DNA of 40,981 bases from Burkholderia sp. 4M9327F10 (lineage in GTDB: Bacteria > Pseudomonadota > Gammaproteobacteria > Burkholderiales > Burkholderiaceae). Under the pieces are notes generated by a model. That model worked only from the letters and a program-made list of their open reading frames with translations. It was not told the origin of the DNA and ran no database searches. The DNA lies in NCBI RefSeq assembly GCF_005503145.1, contig NZ_SCNV01000068.1, positions 1 to 40,981 on the forward strand, read 5' to 3'. Positions 9,196-18,006 of the stretch are shown here, in pieces. The first letter of the stretch is position 1, and each line of letters begins with the position of its first letter. The translations under genes and the position numbers were made by a program.

Positions 9196-10590
9196 TCAGA
9201 ACGGCAGTTTGGCGTCCGGCTTCTCGGCCAGAATCACGCGGCGGAAGTCCTCCTGAATGCGCGCGAGCGCGGCGTCGTTATCCGCCTCGAAGCGCATCAC
9301 GACCACCGGCGTGGTGTTCGACGAGCGCGCCAGACCGAAGCCGTCCGGGTATTCGACGCGCAGGCCGTCGATCTTGACCACGTCGTCCGCGCCGGTGAAC
9401 TGGGCGCTCTTCTGCAGACGCGCGATCAGTTCGAAGTTTTCGCCTTCTTCGAGCTTCAGTTGCAATTCCGGCGTGGAATGCGAATTGGGCAGCGAGTTCA
9501 GCAGCGCGCTCGGGTCGCTGACGCGGGCGAGAATTTCAAGCAGGCGCGCACCCGTGTACAGGCCGTCGTCGAAGCCGTACCAGCGGTCCTTGAAGAACAC
9601 GTGGCCGCTCATCTCACCGGCCAGCGGGGCGCCGGTTTCGCGCAGCTTGGCCTTCACCAGCGAGTGGCCGGTCTTCCACATCAGCGGCTCGCCGCCCTTG
9701 TCCTTGACCCACTTCGCCAGATTGCGCGTGCACTTCACGTCATAGATGATCTGCGCGCCCTTGTTGCGCGACAGCACTTCTTCGGCAAACAGCATCAACT
9801 GGCGGTCCGGATAGATGATCTGGCCGTCCTTGGTGACCACGCCGAGACGGTCGCCGTCGCCGTCGAACGCGAAACCGATTTCAGCGTCGGTCTCCTTCAG
9901 CGCCTTGATGACGTCCTGGAGGTTCTCCGGGTGAGCCGGGTCCGGGTGGTGATTCGGGAAGTTGCCGTCGATTTCCGTGAACAGTTCAACCAGTTCGCAG
10001 CCGAGCTTCCTGAACAGCTTCGGCGCAAGGCCGCCGGCCACGCCGTTACCGGTGTCCACGACGATCTTCAGCGGCCGGGCCAGCTTGATGTCGCTGGCGA
10101 TGCGCTCGAGGTACGCGTCGGCGATGTCGTAGTCGGCATAGCTGCCGTTGCCGCTGGCGAAGTTGTCGTCGACGATGCGCTGATGGAGCGCAAGGATCTG
10201 CTCGCCGTAAATGGCGGCGCCGCGCAGCACCATCTTGAAGCCGTTGTAGTCGGGCGGATTGTGGCTGCCGGTCACGACGATGCACGAGTCGACGCGGCGC
10301 TCGCCGCCTGCCAGCTGGAGCGGCACGTTCGCGGCGAAGTAGCCGACCGGCGTGGGCACCATGCCGACGTTGACCACATCGACGCCTGCCGAGCGCAGGC
10401 CGTCCGACAGCGCGGCGACCAGCTCGGGACCCGACAGGCGGCCGTCGCGCGCGACCACGACGGCGTCGCCGCCTTGCGCACGCACTTCACTGCCGAACGC
10501 GCGGCCGATCAGACGAGCGGTATCGGCATCGAGCGTCTTGCCGATCACGCCGCGAATGTCGTACGCCTTGAAAATGGATTTGGAAATCAT
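9196..10590 (-). CDS. manB: Phosphomannomutase/phosphoglucomutase
   Basis: Alpha-D-phosphohexomutase (AlgC/ManB type) converting mannose-6-P to mannose-1-P or glucose-6-P to glucose-1-P, feeding nucleotide sugars for LPS and exopolysaccharide. From the ATG at 10590 the product is 464 aa, almost identical in length to AlgC. The catalytic phosphoserine is S109 (VVTGSHNPPDYNG); the metal-binding loop is FDGDGDRLG (D243, D245, D247); the sugar-specificity loop is GEMSGHVFF; the phosphate-binding loop is ARSSNTTPV. An ATG at 10611 would add MHASEPT and is less likely. The gene is divergent from the flippase and ends at a strong terminator. Dual specificity is a family property; the true substrate is not proved. 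Confidence 0.9.
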   Translation of the reverse strand: MISKSIFKAYDIRGVIGKTLDADTARLIGRAFGSEVRAQGGDAVVVARDGRLSGPELVAALSDGLRSAGVDVVNVGMVPTPVGYFAANVPLQLAGGERRVDSCIVVTGSHNPPDYNGFKMVLRGAAIYGEQILALHQRIVDDNFASGNGSYADYDIADAYLERIASDIKLARPLKIVVDTGNGVAGGLAPKLFRKLGCELVELFTEIDGNFPNHHPDPAHPENLQDVIKALKETDAEIGFAFDGDGDRLGVVTKDGQIIYPDRQLMLFAEEVLSRNKGAQIIYDVKCTRNLAKWVKDKGGEPLMWKTGHSLVKAKLRETGAPLAGEMSGHVFFKDRWYGFDDGLYTGARLLEILARVSDPSALLNSLPNSHSTPELQLKLEEGENFELIARLQKSAQFTGADDVVKIDGLRVEYPDGFGLARSSNTTPVVVMRFEADNDAALARIQEDFRRVILAEKPDAKLPF

Positions 10591-10701
10591 GGTTGGCTCA
10601 CTTGCGTGCATTGGGAAAGTTGACCGGTACCTTGCGTGGTTATGGGCGGTCGTGGGTGGTCATCGCGCTGCGCCCCGGCCGGAAGCACTCCGGTTCCAAC
10701 T

Positions 10702-10707
10702 TATAAT
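10702..10707 (+). promoter_or_regulatory. Candidate -10 in the manB/wzx divergent region
   Basis: A TATAAT hexamer in the 258-bp gap between manB (minus) and the flippase gene (plus). The core TTATAA is self-complementary, so it could serve either direction. No good -35 is seen at 17 bp on either strand. TTGACC occurs at 10620-10625 on the plus strand with only a weak -10 partner (TATGGG, 15-bp spacing). Confidence 0.35.
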
Positions 10708-10848
10708 TGCGCTTTTCTGACACGCCATACAGACGACTATTCTAATGCTTAGACGCCCTCCTCTTGCAAAGTTGCCGCTTCGGACGGCCAGGTGGGCAAT
10801 CGCAGCCACAGCCGCGCCGGGTCCGGCCAGGCGGCGGGCGGGCGCTGG

Positions 10849-12123
10849 ATGCTGACGCTCCGGCGCCTCTCCGCGCGCTTCGCCAATCCCGACGTCACGC
10901 GGGCGTTTGCGAATATCGTCTGGCTCGGGCTGGAACGGCTGACGCAGATCGCCGTCGCCATTCTCATCAGCGGCATGCTGGCGCGCTACTTCGGCCCGGA
11001 TATCTTCGGCAAATGGCAGTACGCCAATACGCTGCTGCTGGTGCTCTCGCCCATCACCTGGGTGTGCGGCGCCGAAATCCTCGTGCCGACCATCGTCAAC
11101 CGGCCGCCGGCGCAACTCGGCACCGTGCTGGGGAGTGCCTTTGCGCTACGCATCTCGGTTTCGGCCGGCGCGCTGCTGCTGACCTGGATCGGGATTGCCG
11201 CCGGACTCACCGATCCGCTCGTCGGCGCCATGCTGGCCGGGCTGGCCGTGACCATGCTGTTTCGCGAGCCGTTTGTCGGCGTGATCAATTCGTGGCTGCA
11301 AAGCATGACGTACAGCAAGCCGCAACTGCTCACCAGCATGAGTACCGCCATCGTCAAGGCCGGACTCGTGTACCTGCTGGTGCGGGCCGCCACCACGCCG
11401 TCGCGCTTCGGCTGGCTGTGGGCGCTCGAATCGGCGGCAATCGGCGCGGTGCTGCTCGTGTATTACATCCGGCGTCACGGCGGCAAGCTCGGCTGGCACG
11501 TAGACCGCTCGCTCTTCAGGCACTTTGCCTCGGCCGGCACGGTGTTCTGGCTCGGCCTGATCTGCATGTACCTGTTCCTGAAACTCGACCGGCTGATGCT
11601 GGAACGGGCCATTTCATTTGCCGATCTCGGCCGCTACTCCGCGGCCCAGCAACTGAACGAGAACTGGATCACGCTCGCGCTGATGCTGGCGCAGACTATC
11701 GCTCCCGCTTTCGTCTACCGGGTCCAGGAACCCGGTCACCTGCGCCGCAACATGTGGCGCCTGACGGCGATGACCGCGGCCCTGATGGTGAGCGGCGCGG
11801 TGGTGCTCGACCTGCTGGCGGGAATCATCATCCGCCGCGTGTTCGGTCCGGCCTACGAAGGCGCCATCGAGATCTTCCGTTGGGCCGTCTGGCTCTCCGT
11901 GCCGGCCGGGATCGAGGCGATCGGTAACCTGATCGTGCTGAAATATCAGGCCAAGTTCGTGCTGCTGGCGAAGTGGCTGCTGGCGCTGGCCGTGGCGTTC
12001 GTCGTCAATCTGCTGGCGATTCCGCGCCTCGGCCCCTATGGCGCGCTGGTCGGACTTGCGGTGGGCTATCTGGCCGCCGCGTCGGTCAACCTCTATTACA
12101 TCCGCTTCAAGCTGCGCCCATGA
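10849..12123 (+). CDS. Wzx-type polysaccharide flippase (MOP superfamily)
   Basis: Polytopic membrane protein expected to flip undecaprenyl-diphosphate-linked oligosaccharide across the inner membrane. The 424-aa product from the ATG at 10849 is hydrophobic with about 12 predicted helices and a typical N-terminal GT-flippase pattern (ANIVWLGLERLTQIAVAILI, GMLARYFGPDIFGKWQYANT). Other hallmarks are FLKLDRLMLERAISFADLG and RRVFGPAYEGAIEIFRW. A GTG at 10792 would add 19 mostly polar residues; neither start has a strong ribosome-binding site. Its stop overlaps the next glycosyltransferase start (ATGA), so the two are translationally coupled. No wzy gene is nearby. Its substrate could be O-antigen or another glycan. 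Confidence 0.85.
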   Translation: MLTLRRLSARFANPDVTRAFANIVWLGLERLTQIAVAILISGMLARYFGPDIFGKWQYANTLLLVLSPITWVCGAEILVPTIVNRPPAQLGTVLGSAFALRISVSAGALLLTWIGIAAGLTDPLVGAMLAGLAVTMLFREPFVGVINSWLQSMTYSKPQLLTSMSTAIVKAGLVYLLVRAATTPSRFGWLWALESAAIGAVLLVYYIRRHGGKLGWHVDRSLFRHFASAGTVFWLGLICMYLFLKLDRLMLERAISFADLGRYSAAQQLNENWITLALMLAQTIAPAFVYRVQEPGHLRRNMWRLTAMTAALMVSGAVVLDLLAGIIIRRVFGPAYEGAIEIFRWAVWLSVPAGIEAIGNLIVLKYQAKFVLLAKWLLALAVAFVVNLLAIPRLGPYGALVGLAVGYLAAASVNLYYIRFKLRP

Positions 12124-13013
12124 CGAATTCATCCGCCTCCGGGCACGGCGTCCAAACCCCGGGATCGACAGCGCAACCGGCGGAGGACACGTGGCTCCGT
12201 CCTTCGGGCGATGCCCTCGGCGATATCGCCGTGCTGATGCCCGCGTATAACGGTCAGGCGGATGTCGAGCGCACGCTGGCCTCGTTCAGCGAAGAGGCAC
12301 CGGTCCATGTGCTGATCGTCGATGACGGCAGCACGCCGCCGATCGTGGCTCCTTTCCTGCCGAACCTCATAGTCGAGGTCCTGCGCATGCCGCAAAACGG
12401 CGGAATCGAGAAGGCTCTGCAAAGCGGCATCGACGCGCTTGCCGAGCGGGGATTCCGCTACGCGGCACGAATCGACGCGGGCGACCTGACCGTGCCGCAG
12501 CGGCTCGCGAAACAGCGCGCGTATCTGGAAGCGAACCCGCGGGTGGCCGGTCTCGGCATGTGGACCCAGGTGGTCAAGCGCGACGGCACACCGCTCTTCA
12601 TGCTGACGCCGCCCGCCGCACCCAGCGCAATTCGCCGCATGCGCTTTTACCGTAGCTGTCTCGCCCATCCTTCGATGACGCTGCGTATCGACGCCGTGCG
12701 CGCGGTCGGCAATTATCAGGCGCAGTACCGTTCGGCTGAGGACCTTGATCTGTTCCTGCGTCTGATGGAGCGTTACGACTGCGCGAACCTGCCGGAACTG
12801 GGCCTTTACTACGAACTGAACGAAGGCGGCATCAGCGCCACCAAACGACGCCGCCAGGTGAGCTCCACACTGCGCCTGCAACTGCGCTACTTCAACGCGG
12901 CCAACCTGTATGACTGGCTGGGGCTGGCCAAGAACCTGCTGCATCTCGTCACACCGTATCGCACGTTGCAGGCGGTGAAGCGCAGGCTGTTCGCCCCGCG
13001 CGCCGGCGCCTAG
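12120..13013 (+). CDS. Family 2 glycosyltransferase
   Basis: Cytoplasmic GT-A fold enzyme that would add a sugar to a lipid-linked glycan. The 297-aa product opens with a ~35-residue polar stretch, then the GT2 core: DIAVLMPAYNGQADVERTLASF, VLIVDDGSTPP, a DxD-like RIDAGDLTVPQRL, and the acceptor region YRSAEDLDLFLRLMERYD with the ED pair expected of the catalytic base. The start at 12120 overlaps the flippase stop by four bases. The reading frame extends further upstream inside the flippase gene; that part is not coding. Donor and acceptor are unknown. Confidence 0.88.
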   Translation: MTNSSASGHGVQTPGSTAQPAEDTWLRPSGDALGDIAVLMPAYNGQADVERTLASFSEEAPVHVLIVDDGSTPPIVAPFLPNLIVEVLRMPQNGGIEKALQSGIDALAERGFRYAARIDAGDLTVPQRLAKQRAYLEANPRVAGLGMWTQVVKRDGTPLFMLTPPAAPSAIRRMRFYRSCLAHPSMTLRIDAVRAVGNYQAQYRSAEDLDLFLRLMERYDCANLPELGLYYELNEGGISATKRRRQVSSTLRLQLRYFNAANLYDWLGLAKNLLHLVTPYRTLQAVKRRLFAPRAGA

Positions 13014-13080
13014 CCACGCAGCCCGCCGGCCATGAATTACCCAGGCACTCTCCGTCTCGTCAAGCCCCAGTAGAACAACC

Positions 13081-14226
13081 ATGAAGCCCAACGTTTCCAG
13101 CGTGTCCCTGCGCATTACACTCGTCTGCAACACTGCGTGGGCAATCTACACGTACCGGCAGGGGCTGATCCGCGAGCTCGTTGCACGCGGCGTCGAAGTC
13201 ACGGTGCTGGCGCCGCGCGACCGTACCTTCGAACTGTTGAGCGGCATGGGTTGCCGCTGCATCGATCTGCCGGTAGCATCGAAAGGCACCAACCCACGCG
13301 ACGACCTGCGCACGCTGTGGGCGCTCTACCGCCACTACCGGACGATCCGGCCGCACATCGTGTTTCACTATACGATCAAGCCGAACATCTACGGCTCGAT
13401 TGCGGCGAGGCTGGCGGGCGTCGATTCGGTGGCGGTGACCACCGGACTCGGCTACGTGTTCATCCAGCAGAGCCGCGCGGCCCAGGTCGCCAAAAAGCTG
13501 TACCGTTTTGCCTTCCGCTTTCCGCGCGAAGTCTGGTTTCTGAATCGCGACGATCAAGCCGCCTTCGTCGATCAAAAGCTGCTCGCGCATCCCGAGCGCG
13601 CCCGCCTGCTGCACGGCGAGGGGGTCGATCTCGAGCAGTTCGCCTTCACGCCGCTGCCGGACAAGGCGCAGTTCGATTTTGTGCTGATCGGCCGGCTGCT
13701 ATGGGACAAGGGCGTGGGCGAATACGTCGAGGCGGCGCGGCGCCTGCGCGCACGCTATCCGCACGCGCGCTTCCGTCTGCTCGGGCCGGTGGGCGTGGAT
13801 AATCCCAGTGCGATCACGCGCGAAGAGGTGGCCGCATGGGAGCAGGAAGGTGTGATCGAATATCTGGGCGAGGCACATGACGTGCGGCCGTTTATCGCCG
13901 CGGCGGATTGTGTCGTATTACCCTCGTATCGTGAGGGCGTGCCGCGCACGCTGATGGAAGCCTCGGCGATGGGCCGGCCGATCGTCGCGACCGATGTGCC
14001 CGGCTGCCGGGAAGTGGTCGCAGACGGCGTCAATGGTTTGCTGTGCGAAGTCCGCAATGCGGAGAGTCTTGCTGCGCGGCTCGCACAGATGCTCGAGATG
14101 AGCGGCGAAGCACGCCGTGCGATGGGCGAACGCGGCCGGCAGAAAGTCGCGGCGGAATTCGACGAGAAGGTGGTCGTCGAAAAATATAAAGACCTGGTTC
14201 GCAACTTGACGGGCGTTTCACTTTAA
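13081..14226 (+). CDS. Family 4 glycosyltransferase
   Basis: Retaining GT-B glycosyltransferase. The 381-aa product has the N-terminal acceptor domain (VCNTAWAIYTYRQGLIREL, HYTIKPNIYGSIAARLAG, TTGLGYVFIQQS) and the C-terminal donor-binding domain (FVLIGRLLWDKGVGEYVEAA, YREGVPRTLMEASAMGRPIV, TDVPGCREVVADG), with the E-x7-E type motif. The HYTIKPNIYG segment resembles PglA/WbpT-like enzymes that use UDP-GalNAc or related donors, but this is a weak guess. It follows the GT2 gene by 67 bp and precedes galE by 11 bp, giving an apparent operon wzx-GT2-GT4-galE. Confidence 0.88.
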   Translation: MKPNVSSVSLRITLVCNTAWAIYTYRQGLIRELVARGVEVTVLAPRDRTFELLSGMGCRCIDLPVASKGTNPRDDLRTLWALYRHYRTIRPHIVFHYTIKPNIYGSIAARLAGVDSVAVTTGLGYVFIQQSRAAQVAKKLYRFAFRFPREVWFLNRDDQAAFVDQKLLAHPERARLLHGEGVDLEQFAFTPLPDKAQFDFVLIGRLLWDKGVGEYVEAARRLRARYPHARFRLLGPVGVDNPSAITREEVAAWEQEGVIEYLGEAHDVRPFIAAADCVVLPSYREGVPRTLMEASAMGRPIVATDVPGCREVVADGVNGLLCEVRNAESLAARLAQMLEMSGEARRAMGERGRQKVAAEFDEKVVVEKYKDLVRNLTGVSL

Positions 14227-14237
14227 CGGAGCACAGC

Positions 14238-15266
14238 ATGGCCACGAAGGGCACGATTCTGGTAACGGGCGGCGCGGGCTTTATCGGCTCGCACACGTGC
14301 GTCGAACTGTTGAACGGCGGCTACGATGTCGTCGTGATCGACAATCTCGTGAACAGCAATCGCGAATCGCTCAGGCGCGTCGAACAGATCACCGGCAAGA
14401 CCGTCACGTTCTACGACGCCGACGCGCGCGACGAAGCCGCACTGCAGCGCATTTTCGACGCGCATCCGGTGACGGGCGCGATCCACTTTGCGGCGTTGAA
14501 GGCCGTGGGCGAATCGGTGGCAAAGCCGATCGAGTACTACAGCAACAACGTGGGCAGCCTGCTCACGCTGCTCGGCGTGATGCGCGATCGCAACGTGAAG
14601 CAGTTTGTGTTCAGCTCGTCGGCCACGGTGTACGGCGTGCCGAAGAGCTCGCCGATCGACGAGTCGTTTCCGCTCTCGGCAACCAATCCCTATGGGCAAT
14701 CCAAGCTGATCGCCGAACAGGTGTTGCGCGATCTCGAAGTGGCGGACCCGAGCTGGCGGATTGCCACCCTGCGCTACTTCAATCCGGTGGGCGCGCATGA
14801 GAGCGGGCTGATCGGCGAAGATCCGGCCGGGATTCCGAACAACCTGATGCCGTATGTCGCGCAGGTGGCGGTGGGCAAGCTCGAAAAGCTGCGCGTGTTC
14901 GGCGGCGACTATGAGACGCCGGATGGGACTGGCGTGCGTGACTACATCCATGTGGTGGACCTGGCGCGTGGGCACCTTGCGGCGCTCGATGCGCTGGTCA
15001 GGCATGATGCGAGTTTTGTGGTGAATCTCGGCACGGGTCAGGGGTATAGCGTGCTCGATGTGGTGCGTTCGTTCGAGAAGGCATCGGGCCGGCCGGTGCC
15101 TTACGAGATCGTCGCGCGGCGTCCGGGCGATGTGGCGTCCTGCTATGCCGACCCGGCTGCGGCGGCGAAGCTGCTCGGATGGACGGCTGAGTTTGGCATC
15201 GAGCGTATGTGTGCGGATCACTGGCGGTGGCAGGAGAAGAATCCGCAAGGGTTTAAAGCACCGTAG
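14238..15266 (+). CDS. galE: UDP-glucose 4-epimerase
   Basis: Extended SDR enzyme interconverting UDP-glucose and UDP-galactose (often also the N-acetylated forms) using bound NAD+. The 342-aa product has the Rossmann motif TGGAGFIGSH at 10-19, DNLVNSNRES, HFAALKAVGESV, catalytic Ser in FSSSATVYG, and the YxxxK pair Y152/K156 (NPYGQSK). The C-terminal RDYIHVVDLARGH and NLGTGQGYSVLDV are classic GalE. A GGAG-type ribosome-binding site precedes the ATG. Likely last gene of the wzx operon, supplying Gal or GalNAc donors for the two upstream glycosyltransferases (inference). Confidence 0.95.
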   Translation: MATKGTILVTGGAGFIGSHTCVELLNGGYDVVVIDNLVNSNRESLRRVEQITGKTVTFYDADARDEAALQRIFDAHPVTGAIHFAALKAVGESVAKPIEYYSNNVGSLLTLLGVMRDRNVKQFVFSSSATVYGVPKSSPIDESFPLSATNPYGQSKLIAEQVLRDLEVADPSWRIATLRYFNPVGAHESGLIGEDPAGIPNNLMPYVAQVAVGKLEKLRVFGGDYETPDGTGVRDYIHVVDLARGHLAALDALVRHDASFVVNLGTGQGYSVLDVVRSFEKASGRPVPYEIVARRPGDVASCYADPAAAAKLLGWTAEFGIERMCADHWRWQEKNPQGFKAP

Positions 15267-15282
15267 CTTTTAGTGAACCGGC

Positions 15283-15311
15283 GGCCGGTTAGCCGCTCAC
15301 GAAGACCGGCC
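15283..15311 (+). terminator. Hairpin after galE
   Basis: GGCCGGT (15283-15289) and ACCGGCC (15305-15311) form a 7-bp perfect stem 17 bases after the galE stop, with a 15-base loop. No U-tract follows, so it is at best a weak or Rho-assisted terminator. Confidence 0.3.
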
Positions 15312-15355
15312 ACCGCGTTTCGCAGCAGCCACCACCATTGGGCCCGGCATCAGCC

Positions 15356-15389
15356 CAAAAAGCGGCGCCATGCTGTAAGGCATGGCGCC
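15356..15389 (-). terminator. Rho-independent terminator of the porin gene
   Basis: On the minus strand a perfect 10-bp stem, GGCGCCATGC with GCATGGCGCC (arms 15364-15373 and 15380-15389), closes a 6-base loop and is followed by GC and then five Ts. It lies 64 bases after the porin stop, the right place and orientation to end the porin mRNA. Confidence 0.85.
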
Positions 15390-15452
15390 CAGACGCGCCT
15401 CTCGTGGCGGCGTGAAAAATATCGGCGATCCAACCGCCCGCGCTACGCCCGA

Positions 15453-16580
15453 TCAGAACGAGTGCTGAATACCCGCATACGCGCCGGTCTGACTATGGCC
15501 TTGCAGCGGGTTCTCGTTGTACACGCCGTCGCTCAAGCCGCCAGGCCCTTCATTGTTGGCATCCAGACCGAAGTTCGCGCTGCTGCTGTTACGCACCGTC
15601 GCGACCTGGAAGTCGAGCAAGGTCCGCTTCGAGAGGTTGTACGTGCCGCCGATCGTATAGATGGTTGCGTTGCCGCCTCCATTGTTGGCGTTCACGTGAT
15701 AGACCGCGGCGATCAGCGCGGCAGCCGTCGTGGCCTGCCACGTCACGCCGCCCCATTCCAGATCGGCGGTGGTCGGCGCCGTCGGCGAGCCTGCCGGCGT
15801 GACTACGCCACCCGAGGTGCGCTCAGCCGTATAAGCGGCTTGTACCTTGAAACGGCCAAGGAACAGGTTACCGCCGACAAAGTATTCACGCGATGCCGTG
15901 AACGGATTGTCGAGCTGGCCGTTCAGCGGATCGCGAATTTCGTCATAGATGCCGCGCAACTGGAACAGCGAATTGGTGTACGTAAGCTGCAGGCCGTCGG
16001 TACGGCCGGTGGCTGCGCCCGACGCGCCGGCATTCCAGTTCGTGGAGTTCGACAGGCCATACTGACCGAACACGTCGAAACCATAGAGCTTCGGCGATTG
16101 GTACGAAATGTTGTTGCTAGTGTGCTCCCAGTTACGGCCGCGGACCAGCGAAGCCGACGACCAGTTCGACTGGCCGAACGGATCGAAATCCCAGTCGCCA
16201 TTGGCGATCTGCAACTGGCGCCCTAACAACGCCGTACCGAACTGGTCGTTGGAAAGACCGACGTTTGCAATCCGGTCAAAGATAGACCCCGGCAGACCAA
16301 ACGAGCCATTCGCAGTACTAAATGCGCCTTCCAACTGAAAAACCGCCTTGTTTCCGCCACCCAGATCCTCAGAGCCTTTGATACCCCACAGGCTCGTACC
16401 CCAGTCACCGCTCTCCTGCCGCCAGCGCGAGGTGGAACCGGTATAGCTGTTGTTCGGCAAGCCGTTTATATATTCGATGCCGGCATCCAGGCGGCCATAC
16501 AAGGTCACGCTACTCTGGGCATGCGCCACCACGCCGGCCGACATCAACGCTGCGGCAAGCAAACTCCTCTTCATCCTCAT
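15453..16580 (-). CDS. Gram-negative trimeric porin (Burkholderia OmpC-like)
   Basis: Outer-membrane beta-barrel for diffusion of small hydrophilic solutes. The 375-aa precursor has a signal peptide (MKRSLLAAALMSAGVVAHAQ, cleavage after AHA or AQ), then the family start SSVTLYGRLDAGIEYING, WGIKGSEDLGGGNKAVFQLE, and the constriction-loop-like segment. It ends YAGIQHSF with the C-terminal phenylalanine needed for barrel assembly. ATG at 16580 or 16574 both fit a strong GGAGGAG ribosome-binding site. It carries its own terminator, and the long AT-rich upstream gap holds its promoter and a leader hairpin. The neighbouring OmpR-type regulator on the same strand is a possible controller (inference). 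Confidence 0.93.
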   Translation of the reverse strand: MRMKRSLLAAALMSAGVVAHAQSSVTLYGRLDAGIEYINGLPNNSYTGSTSRWRQESGDWGTSLWGIKGSEDLGGGNKAVFQLEGAFSTANGSFGLPGSIFDRIANVGLSNDQFGTALLGRQLQIANGDWDFDPFGQSNWSSASLVRGRNWEHTSNNISYQSPKLYGFDVFGQYGLSNSTNWNAGASGAATGRTDGLQLTYTNSLFQLRGIYDEIRDPLNGQLDNPFTASREYFVGGNLFLGRFKVQAAYTAERTSGGVVTPAGSPTAPTTADLEWGGVTWQATTAAALIAAVYHVNANNGGGNATIYTIGGTYNLSKRTLLDFQVATVRNSSSANFGLDANNEGPGGLSDGVYNENPLQGHSQTGAYAGIQHSF

Positions 16581-17065
16581 CCTCTCCTCCGTACCGTTTT
16601 AAAGGAATGCAATCCACCCGATGGGTGGAGCAAAACTACTTTTAATTGGGGTTCTTTTACTACTTTGATAACCAGTCTACCAAAACGTATTTCATCAAGC
16701 ACAACAATCCATGGCCTCTTTAGACCATGTTCCAAAACAGCAACACAAACAGATTGAAAGCAATTCCCCGCCTCACAACGAGGTCATGGAGCGTGTCGTT
16801 TCACATAACAGGATGCTCGCACTTCGAAGCAGTTAAATTTTCCGCATTGTGGTGATTAGCAAGAAATCCGGAAACAAGCGATTATCGAATTCGCAAACAA
16901 TCGAAGAAGCACGCAATTTCGGTGCGAATTTAATTTCTGATTTGGAAATAGATATTTTCCGCTTCTGGCAACATTGAAACTGGACGCAAGGAGAGCCGCC
17001 GCGCTGCGCCAGTCAGGCGAGCGAGGTTCATGAAGGCCGACGTTCAGGTACGGAGAGACGACGGA
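16581..17065. other. 485-bp AT-rich intergenic region upstream of the porin
   Basis: No credible gene. The sequence is markedly AT-rich compared with its neighbours, especially 16620-16980, as expected for a regulated outer-membrane protein promoter. It holds a perfect dyad in the porin leader (separate entry), an 8-bp palindrome CGAATTCG near 16887, and several weak -10-like hexamers on the minus strand. No single promoter is convincing by eye. Confidence 0.5.
16613..16629 (-). promoter_or_regulatory. Short perfect hairpin in the porin leader
   Basis: TCCACCC (16613-16619) and GGGTGGA (16623-16629) form a 7-bp perfect dyad around a 3-base loop, 33 bases upstream of the porin start. In the porin mRNA this would be a compact stable stem close to the ribosome-binding site, so it may affect mRNA stability or translation. 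An operator is an alternative. Confidence 0.4.
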
Positions 17066-17815
17066 TCAGAGTGCAGCTTCGGCAGGCGCCTGCGTCGGAA
17101 TGCTGGGTTGTTGGCTAAGCATTTGATAGCGGGACACGGGATCGAGCCGGTAGCCGTAGTTGTAGATCGGCGTAAGCACGAAGTCGGCATCGTCGCGCAG
17201 TTGCAGCTTGGAGCGGATCGCTGATATGTGCGCGGTCATGGTGCGTGCATTGATGCGGTCATCGTGCCGCCAGACCGCCCCAGCAAGATAGACACGCGAC
17301 ACCGGCCGAGACAGATTCCTGAACAGGATCAGGGCCAACTGATATTCCTTCTGTGTCAGCGGAACCCGCGCTTCACCCACCAGTACGCTGCGCCCGTGAG
17401 TGTCGCCGGGTGGTTCGAAGATGTAGCGGCCAAATTGTGTCGCCGTGGTAAGGGCGTATCCGTCCCACGTTTTGCTGAGCATGGTCTTTACGCTCGCGGC
17501 CAACCCTCGCGCGGAAACGGGTTTGAGAAGAAAGCCGTCTTTCTCCCGGATCATCTGGCTCAGACGCCGCTCGTCACTACCGACGACAAGCATCTTTCGC
17601 TCAGGCCAGAAAATCTCGGCAAGATAAGAAATGAGCCGCTTATCGAGCTTCATCGCGTCGGTATCGACAATCGCCAGATCGGCTTCAACGACCCACGGGC
17701 TATCGACCAGCGCATGAGGCGTGCCATAACCACGGCAGTGATAGCCGGCGTGCCGAAGCATAGTGGCCATCGACCATGGATTATCAGGATCATTCTCGAG
17801 TGTCACCAGCTTCAT
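17066..17815 (-). CDS. OmpR/PhoB-family response regulator
   Basis: Two-component regulator of 249 aa. The receiver domain (about 1-115) is divergent but keeps the key positions: acidic E7 and D9 (TLENDPDN instead of the usual VVDDD), probable phospho-acceptor D51 (LAIVDTDAM), S80, and K98 (FLLKPVS). The C-terminal winged helix (about 135-230) is typical: GEARVPLTQKEYQLALILF, RTMTAHISAIRSKL and YNYGYRLD. No histidine kinase gene is adjacent, so it is an orphan here; the degenerate acidic pocket raises the chance of kinase-independent action. A 485-bp gap separates it from the porin on the same strand, a possible target. Confidence 0.88.
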   Translation of the reverse strand: MKLVTLENDPDNPWSMATMLRHAGYHCRGYGTPHALVDSPWVVEADLAIVDTDAMKLDKRLISYLAEIFWPERKMLVVGSDERRLSQMIREKDGFLLKPVSARGLAASVKTMLSKTWDGYALTTATQFGRYIFEPPGDTHGRSVLVGEARVPLTQKEYQLALILFRNLSRPVSRVYLAGAVWRHDDRINARTMTAHISAIRSKLQLRDDADFVLTPIYNYGYRLDPVSRYQMLSQQPSIPTQAPAEAAL

Positions 17816-17980
17816 CGCTCTTCCCGCTCAATAAAACACATAAGCCATACGCGCAGACCAGACGGTATTACCCGCACTCTATTTGATTTGGACAAATTCA
17901 GCAGGCACGGTGACACGCCGCAATTCAGCGGCATCCATTTAGAAGCGGTATCATTTCCACTCATGCAAAAGTGTTTTGAG

Positions 17981-18006
17981 CGATTTCGCACCAATGCTGG
18001 AAATCG
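17981..18006. promoter_or_regulatory. Interrupted dyad upstream of the LysR-type gene
   Basis: CGATTTC (17981-17987) and GAAATCG (18000-18006) form a perfect 7-bp inverted repeat with a 12-base spacer, 79 bases before the lysR start, followed by a TACAAT -10-like hexamer at 18016-18021. Interrupted dyads of this size are typical LysR-type binding sites, so autoregulation is plausible. The dyad also lies in the shared region upstream of the divergent response regulator gene. Not tested. Confidence 0.4.

Noticed and set aside
9460..10623. Plus-strand frame of 387 codons opposite manB
   Set aside because: Antisense to a clear phosphomannomutase with all motifs; composition is shadow-like.
15273..16226. 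Plus-strand frame of 317 codons opposite the porin
   Set aside because: The minus strand encodes a complete porin with signal peptide and C-terminal Phe, and a terminator downstream.
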